11,887 nt of DNA from contig CALLYR010000520.1 in the NCBI GenBank assembly GCA_937859005.1, positions 1 through 11,887 of the forward strand, given 5' to 3'. The notes beneath the pieces were generated by a model. The model saw nothing but the letters and a program-made list of their open reading frames with translations. It ran no database searches and was not told the origin of the DNA. The stretch comes from an uncultured Paracoccus sp. GTDB taxonomy: Bacteria > Pseudomonadota > Alphaproteobacteria > Rhodobacterales > Rhodobacteraceae. Below, piece by piece: positions 1-6,858 of this stretch. The translations under genes and the position numbers were made by a program. Each line of letters opens with the position of its first letter. Position 1 is the first letter of the stretch.

Positions 1-1442
1 CGGACCCATTCCCGCTCGATCATCCAGCGCAGTTCGGCCTCGGTCAGGGTCGCGCCGAAATCGCGGCCCAGGCCAGCGGCGGTTTCCGCGCCGCCCAGAA
101 CACGCGCGGCATCAGACCCATAGGCGCGCACCAGCCGGGCGGCCCAGGGGACGGTCAGGAACGGATGGGCCGCGCGCAGCCGGCCGGCCAGCGCCGCCGC
201 GCCATCGACCGGGAAATCGCCGCCGGGCAGCGGCACCCCCGCCGTCCAGTCCCCGCCCGCTCCCGGCAGATGCGGGGCCAGCCGGGCCAGCGCGGCCTCG
301 GCCAGACGGCGATAGGTGGTGATCTTGCCGCCGAAGACATGCAGGCAGGGCGGTCCGCGTTCGTCCAGCGCCAGCACGTAATCGCGCGTGGCCGCGCTGG
401 CCGAAACCGCACCTTCGTCGTAAAGCGGGCGCACCCCGGAAAAGGTCCAGACCACATCCGCAGGCGTCACCCGCCGCCGGAACCAACCCGAAACGAAATC
501 GCACAGATAGGCTGTTTCCTCGGGCGTGCAGACGGCCCCATCCGGCGGGCCGTGGTGATCCACATCGGTGGTGCCGATCAGGGTGAAGTCGCCCTCGTAA
601 GGGATCGCGAACACGATGCGCCCGTCGCTGCCCTGCAGGATATAGGCCTTGTCATGATCGAACAGCCGTCGGGTGACGATATGGCTGCCCCGCACCAGCC
701 GCAGCCGTCCCGGCGCGGGCAGATGCGCCACGTCGCGGATGACCTGCCCCACCCACGGCCCCGCGGCATTGACCAGCACGCCCGCGCGGAACATCCGCCC
801 GTCCGCCAGACGGACCGTCCAGCCGTCGCCCTCGCGCCGCGCATCGGCCACCTGGGCGCGCGTCAGGATGTCGGCCCCGCGCCCGGCCGCATCGCGGGCG
901 TTCAGCACCACCAGCCGCGCATCGTCCACCCAGGCGTCGGAATATTCATAGGCCCGCGCCAGCCGGTCCTGCAGGACCGCGCCCTCGGGGCTGCGGCGCA
1001 GGTCCAGCGTCGTGGTGCCGGGCAGGATGCGGCGATGGCCCAGCGCGTCATACACCAACAGCCCCGCCCGGATCATCAGCCCCGGCCGGTGCCCCCGTTC
1101 CCACGGCAGCAGCGTCCCCAGAAGCCGCCCCACCGGCGTATGACCCGGAAAGCGCATCTTCGGGTCCAGCGGCAGCACGAATCGCAGCGGCCGGGCGATA
1201 TGGGGCATGGCGGCCAGCAGCACCTCGCGCTCGCGCAGCGCCTCGCGCACCAGCCGCAGTTCCAGATATTCAAGATAGCGCAGGCCGCCGTGGAACAGCT
1301 TGGTCGAGGCGCTGCTGGTCGCGCCTGCCAGATCGCCCCGTTCGGCCAGCCGCACCGTCAATCCGCGCCCCGCGGCATCGCGGGCGATCCCCGTGCCGTT
1401 GACGCCGCCGCCGATGATGAACAGATCCGTCAGCCCCGCCAT
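1..1442 (-). CDS. glpD: Glycerol-3-phosphate dehydrogenase (aerobic, FAD-dependent), 3' end off the window
   Basis: This enzyme oxidises sn-glycerol-3-phosphate to dihydroxyacetone phosphate at the inner membrane and passes electrons to ubiquinone. Reading the minus strand from the ATG at 1442-1440 gives 480 codons with no stop before the window edge. E. coli GlpD is 501 residues, so only about 20 or more residues are missing. The N-terminus has the FAD dinucleotide-binding glycines GGGVNG (residues 11-16). These are followed by the family motif ASTKLFHGGLRYLEY (45-59), TTDVDHHG near 290, and HVFGGKITTYRRLAE from 368, which is typical of the FAD-binding core. An AGGGGGA Shine-Dalgarno lies about 9 nt before the ATG. 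The gene is divergent from a Crp/Fnr-type regulator, not the GlpR (DeoR-type) regulator often found beside it. No frameshift was seen. Confidence 0.95.
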   Translation of the reverse strand, partial: MAGLTDLFIIGGGVNGTGIARDAAGRGLTVRLAERGDLAGATSSASTKLFHGGLRYLEYLELRLVREALREREVLLAAMPHIARPLRFVLPLDPKMRFPGHTPVGRLLGTLLPWERGHRPGLMIRAGLLVYDALGHRRILPGTTTLDLRRSPEGAVLQDRLARAYEYSDAWVDDARLVVLNARDAAGRGADILTRAQVADARREGDGWTVRLADGRMFRAGVLVNAAGPWVGQVIRDVAHLPAPGRLRLVRGSHIVTRRLFDHDKAYILQGSDGRIVFAIPYEGDFTLIGTTDVDHHGPPDGAVCTPEETAYLCDFVSGWFRRRVTPADVVWTFSGVRPLYDEGAVSASAATRDYVLALDERGPPCLHVFGGKITTYRRLAEAALARLAPHLPGAGGDWTAGVPLPGGDFPVDGAAALAGRLRAAHPFLTVPWAARLVRAYGSDAARVLGGAETAAGLGRDFGATLTEAELRWMIEREWV

Positions 1443-1468
1443 GTCGCCCGGTCCCCCTGTCCCCGGCG

Positions 1469-1497
1469 ATCGAACATCGGCGCCGGGCCGGCGTCAA
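1469..1497 (-). promoter_or_regulatory. Weak candidate promoter for glpD
   Basis: On the minus strand, TTGACG (1497-1492) is a perfect alphaproteobacterial -35 element. It is followed after 17 nt by TTCGAT (1474-1469), which is a poor -10. It lies 27 nt before the glpD start. The weak -10 makes this only a candidate. Confidence 0.25.
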
Positions 1498-1527
1498 TCG
1501 CCCTGTCGAAAGGCCGCATGGTTCCGA

Positions 1528-1555
1528 TTGCGGACTGTATTCCATGCAGTAGACT
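1528..1555 (+). promoter_or_regulatory. Candidate promoter of the Crp/Fnr regulator with a palindrome in its spacer
   Basis: TTGCGG (1528-1533) and TAGACT (1550-1555) are separated by 16 nt. The 17-bp imperfect palindrome ACTGTATTCCATGCAGT (1534-1550) fills the spacer: its arms read ACTGnAT and ATnCAGT, with 6 of 7 positions symmetric in each half. A dimeric Crp/Fnr protein bound here would block the promoter. Autoregulation by the adjacent regulator, possibly also affecting divergent glpD, is an inference. Confidence 0.4.
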
Positions 1556-1599
1556 GATCCTTGCCGAAAGACAGGTCGGACAGACCCTGGGGAGAGGCC

Positions 1600-2406
1600 A
1601 TGGCGGAACTGACACTCGACCGTGCCTGGCCCGACGTCTTCACCCCGGCCGAGGGTCGGGCGCTGTCCGCGGTCCAGGGGCCGCCCCAGATCTGGCGGGC
1701 GCGGCAACGGCTGATCCGGGCCGACATCCCGCTTTCGGATTCGCTCTATCTGACGGAAGGCTTTCTTGGCCGCTATCGCGCCGACCGGCTGGGACGGCGG
1801 CAGTTCCTGGGCCTGCAGATCCCGGGCGACTATGTCGATCTGCCCGCCTATGCGCTGGGACATCTGGACCATGACATCGACGCGATCAGCGATGCGGTCG
1901 TCCGGCATACGCCGCATGACAGGATTCGCGCCCTGCGCTCGCAGGCGCCGGACACCTTCCAGAAGCTGTGGCGGATCTCGCTGATCGACGCCTCGATCCA
2001 CCGCTACTGGATCTTTCGCGTCGGGCGGCTGGCGGGACGGGCGCGGATCGCCAATTTCCTCTGCGAGATGCTGCTGCGGCTGTATTCCCGGGGGCTGTGC
2101 CCGATCGACGGCTTCGAACTGCCGCTGACCCAGATCGACCTGGCCGAGATCTGCGGCATGACCTCGGTCCATGCCAACCGGATGGTGGCCGAACTGCGCG
2201 CGGAAGGCATCTGCACCTTTGCCCAGGGCGAGGTCAGGGTCACGCAGCTTGCCCGGATGTTCCGCGCCGCGCAGTTCTCGACCGACTATCTGTATCTGCC
2301 GGCCGAAGTGGAACGGGAACTGGCCGCGCGCCTGGGGGACGCGGCCCCTGGCGGCAACCGTGCCCTGCCCGATCCGGGGACGCGAACATCGGCTGCCGGA
2401 CAGTAA
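1600..2406 (+). CDS. Crp/Fnr-family transcriptional regulator
   Basis: This is a 268-residue DNA-binding regulator. The N-terminal half (about residues 20-130) has the length and pattern of a cyclic-nucleotide-type beta-barrel sensor, including LGLQIPGDYVDL. It is followed by a long dimerisation helix region (about 130-170) and a C-terminal winged helix-turn-helix (about 174-220). The recognition helix is TSVHANRMVAEL (188-199), the form found in many alphaproteobacterial Crp/Fnr regulators. There is no N-terminal cysteine cluster, so it is not an iron-sulfur oxygen sensor of the FNR type. The ligand is unknown. The ATG at 1600 was chosen over an in-frame TTG at 1561 because GGGGAGAGG ends 2-3 nt before it. 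It is divergent from glpD and convergent with the DUF305 gene. A role in controlling glpD is possible but not shown. Confidence 0.9.
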   Translation: MAELTLDRAWPDVFTPAEGRALSAVQGPPQIWRARQRLIRADIPLSDSLYLTEGFLGRYRADRLGRRQFLGLQIPGDYVDLPAYALGHLDHDIDAISDAVVRHTPHDRIRALRSQAPDTFQKLWRISLIDASIHRYWIFRVGRLAGRARIANFLCEMLLRLYSRGLCPIDGFELPLTQIDLAEICGMTSVHANRMVAELRAEGICTFAQGEVRVTQLARMFRAAQFSTDYLYLPAEVERELAARLGDAAPGGNRALPDPGTRTSAAGQ

Positions 2407-2433
2407 CCCCGCCGGACAACCATCGTGCATCAT

Positions 2434-2462
2434 GGAAAGCCACGACCCTGCCGCGGCTTTCC
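2434..2462. terminator. Hairpin between convergent genes, candidate bidirectional terminator
   Basis: GGAAAGCC (2434-2441) and GGCTTTCC (2455-2462) form a perfect 8-bp stem with a 13-nt loop. It sits in the 81-bp gap between two convergent genes. No T-run follows on either strand, so it is not a classic intrinsic terminator. Confidence 0.45.
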
Positions 2463-2487
2463 TGAAAGGTCGGAAAACGTCGGGCCC

Positions 2488-3225
2488 TCATTGCGGGATC
2501 GTGGCGGTCCCCTGCGACGGCGTGGTGGTACCCCCGGTGATGGTCCCGGATTCGGCATTGGTGCTGCTGCTGACCTCGCCCGCGCTGGACCCCGATCCGG
2601 TCACGCCGGTGCCGCTGCCCGAAGACCCGGTAGAGGACATGTTCTGCGACGTGGCATTCGTATTGTCGTCGCCCTGACCCCCGGCCGAACCATCGGCCGC
2701 CGCCCCGTCACTGCTCCCGGCCGCACCCGCTGCGTCATCCGCCGGGCTGCCGTCCGTGGCCGAACCGGTCCCCGCCAGACCCGAGGCAGGGGCCGAAGCC
2801 CCGGCTGCCGGCACGGCCGATTCCGGCGCGTTCTGCGTCAGCCAGTCCTGCATCTCCTTCATTTCGGCCTGCTGGGCGGAAATGATCTTCTCGGCCATCT
2901 GGCGCACTTCGGGGTCCTTGCCGTGATCCAGCACGGCCTGCGCCATGGCCACCGCGCCGCGGTGATGGGCGATCATGTTGCGCATGAAATCGACATCGGC
3001 ATTGCCCGTCATCGGCAGGTTCATCATCTCGGCGTGCATGTCCATGTTCGCGCGCGACAGGGCCTGCGAGCCGGGATCGCGGGCCGATCCGGCCTGGCCC
3101 ATGGGCGCCGTTCCGGCTGTTTGCGCGCTGCCCGAGGCTGCAGTGCCGTCAGGGCTTTGGGCCAGGGCCGCCAAAGGCGTCAGGCCCAGGGACAGGGCAG
3201 CGAGGGTCGAAATGAAGCGTGACAT
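2488..3225 (-). CDS. Exported DUF305 protein with long Ser/Gly/Thr-rich tail
   Basis: This is a 245-residue protein with a signal peptide (residues 1-22, ending ALA before Q23), so it is periplasmic or secreted. The DUF305 domain covers about residues 60-130. It holds the family core DFMRNMIAHHRGAVAMAQ (79-96), with adjacent His87-His88, followed by His101 and many Met residues (61, 63, 67, 68, 72, 81, 84, 94). DUF305 proteins are four-helix ferritin-like proteins, and some, such as CopM, bind copper. A role in metal binding here is inferred from family and composition. Residues 131-245 are low complexity (Ala, Gly, Ser, Thr, Asp), with no cysteine and probably disordered; this tail is as long as the rest of the protein. 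The start at 3225 was chosen for the signal peptide and for ACGGAG about 8 nt upstream. It stands alone, convergent with the Crp/Fnr gene. Confidence 0.85.
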   Translation of the reverse strand: MSRFISTLAALSLGLTPLAALAQSPDGTAASGSAQTAGTAPMGQAGSARDPGSQALSRANMDMHAEMMNLPMTGNADVDFMRNMIAHHRGAVAMAQAVLDHGKDPEVRQMAEKIISAQQAEMKEMQDWLTQNAPESAVPAAGASAPASGLAGTGSATDGSPADDAAGAAGSSDGAAADGSAGGQGDDNTNATSQNMSSTGSSGSGTGVTGSGSSAGEVSSSTNAESGTITGGTTTPSQGTATIPQ

Positions 3226-3405
3226 CGGGGACTCCGTTCCTGCGGGAATGACAGGCGTCTGCGCGCCAGCCGGGGAAACGCGGCAGGCGGCGAAGATTTC
3301 CCCCGGACTAACAATCTTCAACCTTCTGGTCCCGGCAGCATCCACCGCGGGCCCTGCGCGGCAGGATGCCGGACGGGATATCCGCCGGCCGGTCAGGCGC
3401 TGGCG

Positions 3406-3648
3406 ATGGTGGAGGCCGTGCTGTTCGAGGCGCAGCTTGGCCCCGAGCCTCCGGATCCCAGCAACAATCTGTGGCAGGGCGACGCGCAGGCGACGGTGCG
3501 GGGCGATCATCCGGGCAGCCGGGTCCGGCACAGCCTGTATTCGGCTGCCGCCAGATCCCCGAAACTGGTCCGGCTGGCGGGGGGAATCGCGCTGCTGGGG
3601 GTGCTGAGCCTGCTGCCCCGGCCGGACCGCCGCGGGCGCGGGTCCTGA
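3406..3648 (+). CDS. Possible small hypothetical protein with one hydrophobic C-terminal segment
   Basis: I do not recognise this 80-codon ORF. Codon third positions are almost all G or C, as in the real genes here. The product has an acidic, tryptophan-containing N-terminal half and one hydrophobic stretch (about residues 56-71, LVRLAGGIALLGVLSL) before a short Arg-rich end. The start is doubtful: no good ribosome site precedes 3406. The same frame stays open upstream, where ALA-type helix codons continue (GQALAMVEAVLF). An ATG at 3366 in a neighbouring frame reads MPDGISAG and would join this frame if one base were removed near 3388-3392. It could therefore be a slightly longer gene with a one-base indel, or a chance ORF. 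It has no operon partner: DUF305 diverges upstream and cysA starts 309 nt downstream. Confidence 0.4.
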   Translation: MVEAVLFEAQLGPEPPDPSNNLWQGDAQATVRGDHPGSRVRHSLYSAAARSPKLVRLAGGIALLGVLSLLPRPDRRGRGS

Positions 3649-3793
3649 CTTCTGCGGCGGCCGGGATCACGGCGCTTCGGGGTGCTCCTGTGGCCCCTTC
3701 CCGGCTATCCCCATGCGGGCAGGCCGGGCGCCTGCGGCGGGCCGAGGGGCCGGGGTGAAAAAGACCGATCTTTCCCTGCTTTCGGCCGCGGCC

Positions 3794-3862
3794 GGAAAAT
3801 GATTGGGGCCATTGGAAAATACGCCTGCCCCAAGCCCGATCCGGCACGGATCAGAGGAAAAT
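3794..3862 (+). repeat. Three direct repeats GGAAAAT upstream of cysA
   Basis: Exact copies of GGAAAAT lie at 3794-3800, 3814-3820 and 3856-3862. The start-to-start distances are 20 and 42 bp, near two and four helical turns, so all three face roughly the same side of the DNA. The third copy also forms GGAA-N4-TTCC (3856-3867). In such GC-rich DNA, three A-rich 7-mers in 70 bp is notable. A LysR-type sulfur regulator site is an inference. Confidence 0.5.
3838..3852. repeat. Inverted repeat GATCCG-GCA-CGGATC
   Basis: Perfect 6-bp arms are separated by 3 nt, in the cysA upstream region. The same arms, with flanking CC and A also matching, recur just after cysW at 7683-7699. Confidence 0.45.
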
Positions 3863-3901
3863 GTTCCTGCGGTTGCCCTGCTCCTGCAGGGCGCCGTTCC
3901 C

Positions 3902-3929
3902 TTGCCGGGTCGGCGGGCCAAGGCTAGAT
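3902..3929 (+). promoter_or_regulatory. Candidate sigma-70 promoter for cysA-sbp-cysT-cysW
   Basis: TTGCCG (3902-3907) and CTAGAT (3924-3929), spaced 16 nt, each match 5 of 6 positions of the alphaproteobacterial pattern TTGACG / CTATAT. Transcription would start near 3936, giving a leader of only about 20 nt before the cysA ATG. Confidence 0.4.
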
Positions 3930-3933
3930 GCCC

Positions 3934-3948
3934 CTCGGTATGACCGAG
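3934..3948 (+). promoter_or_regulatory. Short hairpin directly before the cysA start codon
   Basis: CTCGGT (3934-3939), loop ATG, ACCGAG (3943-3948) is a perfect 6-bp inverted repeat ending 9 nt before the cysA ATG. It covers the only Shine-Dalgarno-like bases (GAG, 3946-3948), so it may act as an operator or limit translation. Confidence 0.4.
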
Positions 3949-3957
3949 TGACGCCCC

Positions 3958-5007
3958 ATGACCATCGACATTTCCAGCATGCACAAAAGCTTCGGCCAGA
4001 CCGAGGTCCTGCGCGGCATCGACCTGAGTGTGGACAAGGGCGAACTGGTCGCGCTGCTGGGGCCGTCGGGGTCGGGCAAGACGACGCTGCTGCGCATCAT
4101 CGCGGGGCTGGAATGGCCGGACGCGGGCGGCCTGCACGTCGATGGGCAGGACTGGCTGGCGCTTTCCGCCGCCCAGCGCCGCATCGGATTCGTCTTCCAG
4201 AACTATGCGCTGTTTCCGCACATGATCGTGCGCGACAACATCGCCTTCGGCCTGACCGTGCGCCCGCGCGCCGAACGCCCCGACCGGCGGCGGATCGCCG
4301 CCACGGTGGACGAACTGCTGCATTTCCTGCAGATCGACGCGCTGGGCGGCCGCTATCCCGCGCAGTTGTCGGGCGGGCAGCGCCAGCGGGTCGCGCTGGG
4401 CCGGGCGATGGCGATCGAGCCGACGGTGCTGCTGCTGGACGAACCCTTCGGCGCGCTGGACGCGGCCGTACGCCGCGACCTGCGGCGCTGGCTGCGGGGC
4501 GTGCATGACGCGACCGGCACCACGACGATCTTCGTCACCCATGACCAGGAAGAGGCGTTCGAGCTGGCCGACCGGGTCGTCGTGATGGGCGCGGGCCGGA
4601 TCGAGCAGATCGGCAACGCCGACCGGATCCACGACCATCCCGCCTCGCCCTTTGTCGCGGGCTTCATGGGCGCGACCATCGAATTGCCGGTGACGATCCG
4701 GGCGGGCCGGGCCGGGACCGCGCTGGCCGACACCGCCCGCCTGCCCGCGCAGGCCCTGGCCGACGGACCCGCGCGGATGTTCCTGCGCCCCGAGGACGTG
4801 GCCCCCGCCGCTGATCCGGCCGGGCCGTGGCAGGTCGCGTCCCTGTCCAGCACCGGCCCGCAGATCCGGCTGATCCTGCGGGACACGGCGGGCACGGAAA
4901 TCCCCGCCGACCTGCGCCGCCGCGCCCCCGGCGCGGCCGCGCTGACGCCCGGCACGCGGGTGCAGCTGCACCCTGAGGCCGCCGCCATATTCCCCGCAGA
5001 TGCGTAA
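3958..5007 (+). CDS. cysA: Sulfate/thiosulfate ABC importer, ATP-binding subunit CysA
   Basis: This is the cytoplasmic ATPase that powers sulfate and thiosulfate uptake for cysteine synthesis. The 349-residue length is normal for CysA. Walker A is GPSGSGKTT (residues 35-43), the Q-loop is VFQNYALFPHM (79-89), the signature is LSGGQRQR (137-144), Walker B is VLLLDEPFGALD (157-168), and the switch His is H195 in VTHDQEE. The C-terminal third (about 235-349) is a TOBE-type regulatory domain with the typical FLRPEDV segment. The ATG at 3958 has only a weak ribosome site, and a hairpin lies just upstream. It is the first gene of the operon. Sulfate specificity, as against the similar iron or polyamine ATPases, is assigned from the downstream Sbp and CysT/CysW. 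Confidence 0.95.
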   Translation: MTIDISSMHKSFGQTEVLRGIDLSVDKGELVALLGPSGSGKTTLLRIIAGLEWPDAGGLHVDGQDWLALSAAQRRIGFVFQNYALFPHMIVRDNIAFGLTVRPRAERPDRRRIAATVDELLHFLQIDALGGRYPAQLSGGQRQRVALGRAMAIEPTVLLLDEPFGALDAAVRRDLRRWLRGVHDATGTTTIFVTHDQEEAFELADRVVVMGAGRIEQIGNADRIHDHPASPFVAGFMGATIELPVTIRAGRAGTALADTARLPAQALADGPARMFLRPEDVAPAADPAGPWQVASLSSTGPQIRLILRDTAGTEIPADLRRRAPGAAALTPGTRVQLHPEAAAIFPADA

Positions 5008-5017
5008 GAGGTTGCCG

Positions 5018-6016
5018 ATGAAATTCTCGATCATGAAGGCTGCGGCCGTCGTGCTGGCGCTGGGCGCTACCCCGGCGCTGGCGCAGGACAAGCTGCTGAA
5101 CGTCAGCTATGACATCAGCCGCGAACTGTTCGAGGCGCTGAACCCCGCTTTCATCGCCAAATGGAAGGCCGACACCGGCCGCGACCTGCAGATCGACCAG
5201 TCGCATGGCGGCTCGTCCAAGCAGGCCCGCGCGATCCTCGAAGGGCTGCCCGCCGATGTCGTGACCTTCAACCAGGAAACCGACGTGGACGCGCTGGCCA
5301 AGGGCGGGCTCGTGGCCGAGAACTGGCGCGAGGCTTTCCCGAACGGCGCCTCGCCCTGGTATTCGCTGCCCGCCTTCCTTGTCCGCAAGGACAACCCCAA
5401 GGGCATCAAGACGTGGGACGATCTGGCGCGCGACGACGTGCAGGTGGTGTTCCCGAACCCGCGCACCTCGGGCAACGGGCGCTATACCTATCTGGCGGCC
5501 TATGCCCATGCGCTGAAGGCCAATGGCGGCGATCAGGCCAAGGCGCAGGAATTCGTCGGAAAGATCTTCGCCAATGTCCCGGTCTTCGACACCGGCGGGC
5601 GCGCCGCGACCCAGACCTTCGTCGAGCGCGAGATCGGCGACGTGCTGGTGACGTTCGAAGCCGAGACCGCCCAGATCGCCGCGCAATATGCCGACAAGGG
5701 CCTTGTCGCCATCACGCCCCCGGACAGCCTGTTCGCGGCCTTCCCGGTCGCCGTGGTGACACCGAACGCCGAGAAGAACGGCACGACCGAACTGGCGAAT
5801 GCCTATCTGAACTGGCTTTATACCCCCGAGGCGCAGCGGATTCTGGCGCAGGGCCACAACCGCGTCACGGACGGGACGGTCAAGGCCGAATTCGCCGCCA
5901 GCTTTCCCGAAGTCGAGCTGCTGACGGTCGATGACATGTTCGGCGGCTGGCAGAAGGTCCAGGACGAGCATCTCGCCGAAGGCGGCATCCTCGACAAGGT
6001 GTTCGTCAACCAATGA
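5018..6016 (+). CDS. sbp: Periplasmic sulfate-binding protein
   Basis: This protein captures sulfate in the periplasm and delivers it to the CysT-CysW channel. It is 332 residues, normal for the family. A signal peptide (1-22, ending ALA before QD) precedes the family start motif LLNVSYDISRELFEALNPAF. QSHGGSSKQAR and NPRTSGNGRYTYLAAY, the two prokaryotic sulfate-binding signatures, follow. The C-terminal FGGWQKVQDEHLAEGG block is also typical. The start at 5018 was chosen over an in-frame ATG at 5000 because AAGAGG lies 6 nt before it and the signal peptide fits; the 5000 start would overlap the end of cysA. The gene begins 10 nt after the cysA stop. The segment after ADVVT reads FNQETDVDAL, unlike the LALAYDVDAL of E. 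coli Sbp. CysP-like thiosulfate use cannot be excluded. Confidence 0.94.
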   Translation: MKFSIMKAAAVVLALGATPALAQDKLLNVSYDISRELFEALNPAFIAKWKADTGRDLQIDQSHGGSSKQARAILEGLPADVVTFNQETDVDALAKGGLVAENWREAFPNGASPWYSLPAFLVRKDNPKGIKTWDDLARDDVQVVFPNPRTSGNGRYTYLAAYAHALKANGGDQAKAQEFVGKIFANVPVFDTGGRAATQTFVEREIGDVLVTFEAETAQIAAQYADKGLVAITPPDSLFAAFPVAVVTPNAEKNGTTELANAYLNWLYTPEAQRILAQGHNRVTDGTVKAEFAASFPEVELLTVDDMFGGWQKVQDEHLAEGGILDKVFVNQ

Positions 6017-6858
6017 GTGCTGCCGCGCCAGTCCGGGCAAAACGCGTCCTGCCGGGGTTCACCCTGACCCTCGGCACGACGATGCTTTACCTGACGGTGA
6101 TCGTGCTGATCCCGGTGCTGGCGCTGATCCTGAAGGGGGCCGAGATCGGCCCCGCCCGCTTCTGGGGCATCGTGACCGCGCCGCGCACGCTGGCCGCGAT
6201 CCGCATCACGATGACGGCGGCGGCCATCGCCACCGTCATCAACGCGCTTTACGGGCTGCTGATGGCCTGGGTGCTGGTGCGCCACGACTTTCCGGGCAAG
6301 CGGCTGCTGGATGCGCTGATGGACATTCCCTTCGCCCTGCCCACGGCGGTCGCGGGGCTGTCGCTGACTGCGCTTTATTCCGCGAACGGCTGGTTCGGCG
6401 CGCCGCTTGAGGCCGCGGGCATCCAGGTCGTCTATACGATCTGGGGGATCGTGCTGGCGATGACCTTCACCTCGATCCCCTTCGTCGTCCGTTCCGTCCA
6501 GTCGGTGCTGGAGGACCTGGACCCCGCGCTGGAGGATGCGGCCTTCACGCTGGGCGCGGGGCCGTGGACGACCTTTCGCCGCGTGGTCTTCCCCGCGATC
6601 CTGCCCGCCTGGCTGGGCGGCATCGCCACGTCCTTCGCGCGCTCGCTGGGCGAATTCGGGGCGGTGGTGTTCATCGCGGGCAACCTGCCCTTCAAGACCG
6701 AGATCGCCTCGCTTCTCGCCTTCATCCGGCTTGAGGAATACGACTATGCCGGCGCGGCCGCGATCGCGCTGGTGCTGATGGTCTTCGCGCTGGCGCTGCT
6801 GCTGGTGTCGAACCTGATCCAGATCTGGGCCTCGCGCCACGCGGGAGGACCGAGATGA
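6013..6858 (+). CDS. cysT: Sulfate ABC transporter permease CysT (CysU)
   Basis: This is one of the two inner-membrane channel subunits of the sulfate importer. The 281-residue product has about six hydrophobic segments, the first around residues 18-40 (MLYLTVIVLIPVLALIL). The cytoplasmic EAA loop, which docks on CysA, reads EDAAFTLGAGPWTTFRRVVF. Family blocks MDIPFALPTAVAGLSLTALY and SLGEFGAVVFIAGNLP are present. The start ATG overlaps the sbp stop (ATGA, 6013-6016) and the stop overlaps the cysW start (ATGA, 6855-6858), so translation is probably coupled. It was distinguished from CysW by its order in the operon and by the ATALPF/ALPTAVAG-type second block. Confidence 0.94.
   Translation: MSAAAPVRAKRVLPGFTLTLGTTMLYLTVIVLIPVLALILKGAEIGPARFWGIVTAPRTLAAIRITMTAAAIATVINALYGLLMAWVLVRHDFPGKRLLDALMDIPFALPTAVAGLSLTALYSANGWFGAPLEAAGIQVVYTIWGIVLAMTFTSIPFVVRSVQSVLEDLDPALEDAAFTLGAGPWTTFRRVVFPAILPAWLGGIATSFARSLGEFGAVVFIAGNLPFKTEIASLLAFIRLEEYDYAGAAAIALVLMVFALALLLVSNLIQIWASRHAGGPR

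Larger units (their letters stand above)
3649..3957. other. Non-coding leader region upstream of the sulfate operon
   Basis: No convincing gene is seen in these 309 nt. The left third (3649-3780) shows nothing clear. The rest holds three GGAAAAT repeats, the inverted repeats GATCCG-GCA-CGGATC and GCCCTG-N6-CAGGGC (3875-3892), a candidate promoter, and a short hairpin just before cysA. The density of structure suggests a regulated promoter for cysA. Confidence 0.6.

Noticed and set aside
1481..1493. CGCCGG-G-CCGGCG palindrome in the glpD upstream region
   Set aside because: GC-only, with a one-base centre; likely chance given the composition.
165..1874. Long plus-strand open frame opposite glpD
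   Set aside because: Its translation is Arg/Pro/His-rich with no domain and lies antisense to a clear glpD. Long antisense frames are expected in high-GC DNA.
3783..3794. Perfect 12-bp palindrome CGGCCGCGGCCG
   Set aside because: It is pure G/C and self-complementary palindromes of this kind arise easily in such DNA. No loop or T-run supports a terminator.
3667..6040. Long minus-strand open frames across cysA and sbp
   Set aside because: They are antisense shadows of well-supported genes, low-complexity in composition, and have no recognisable motif.
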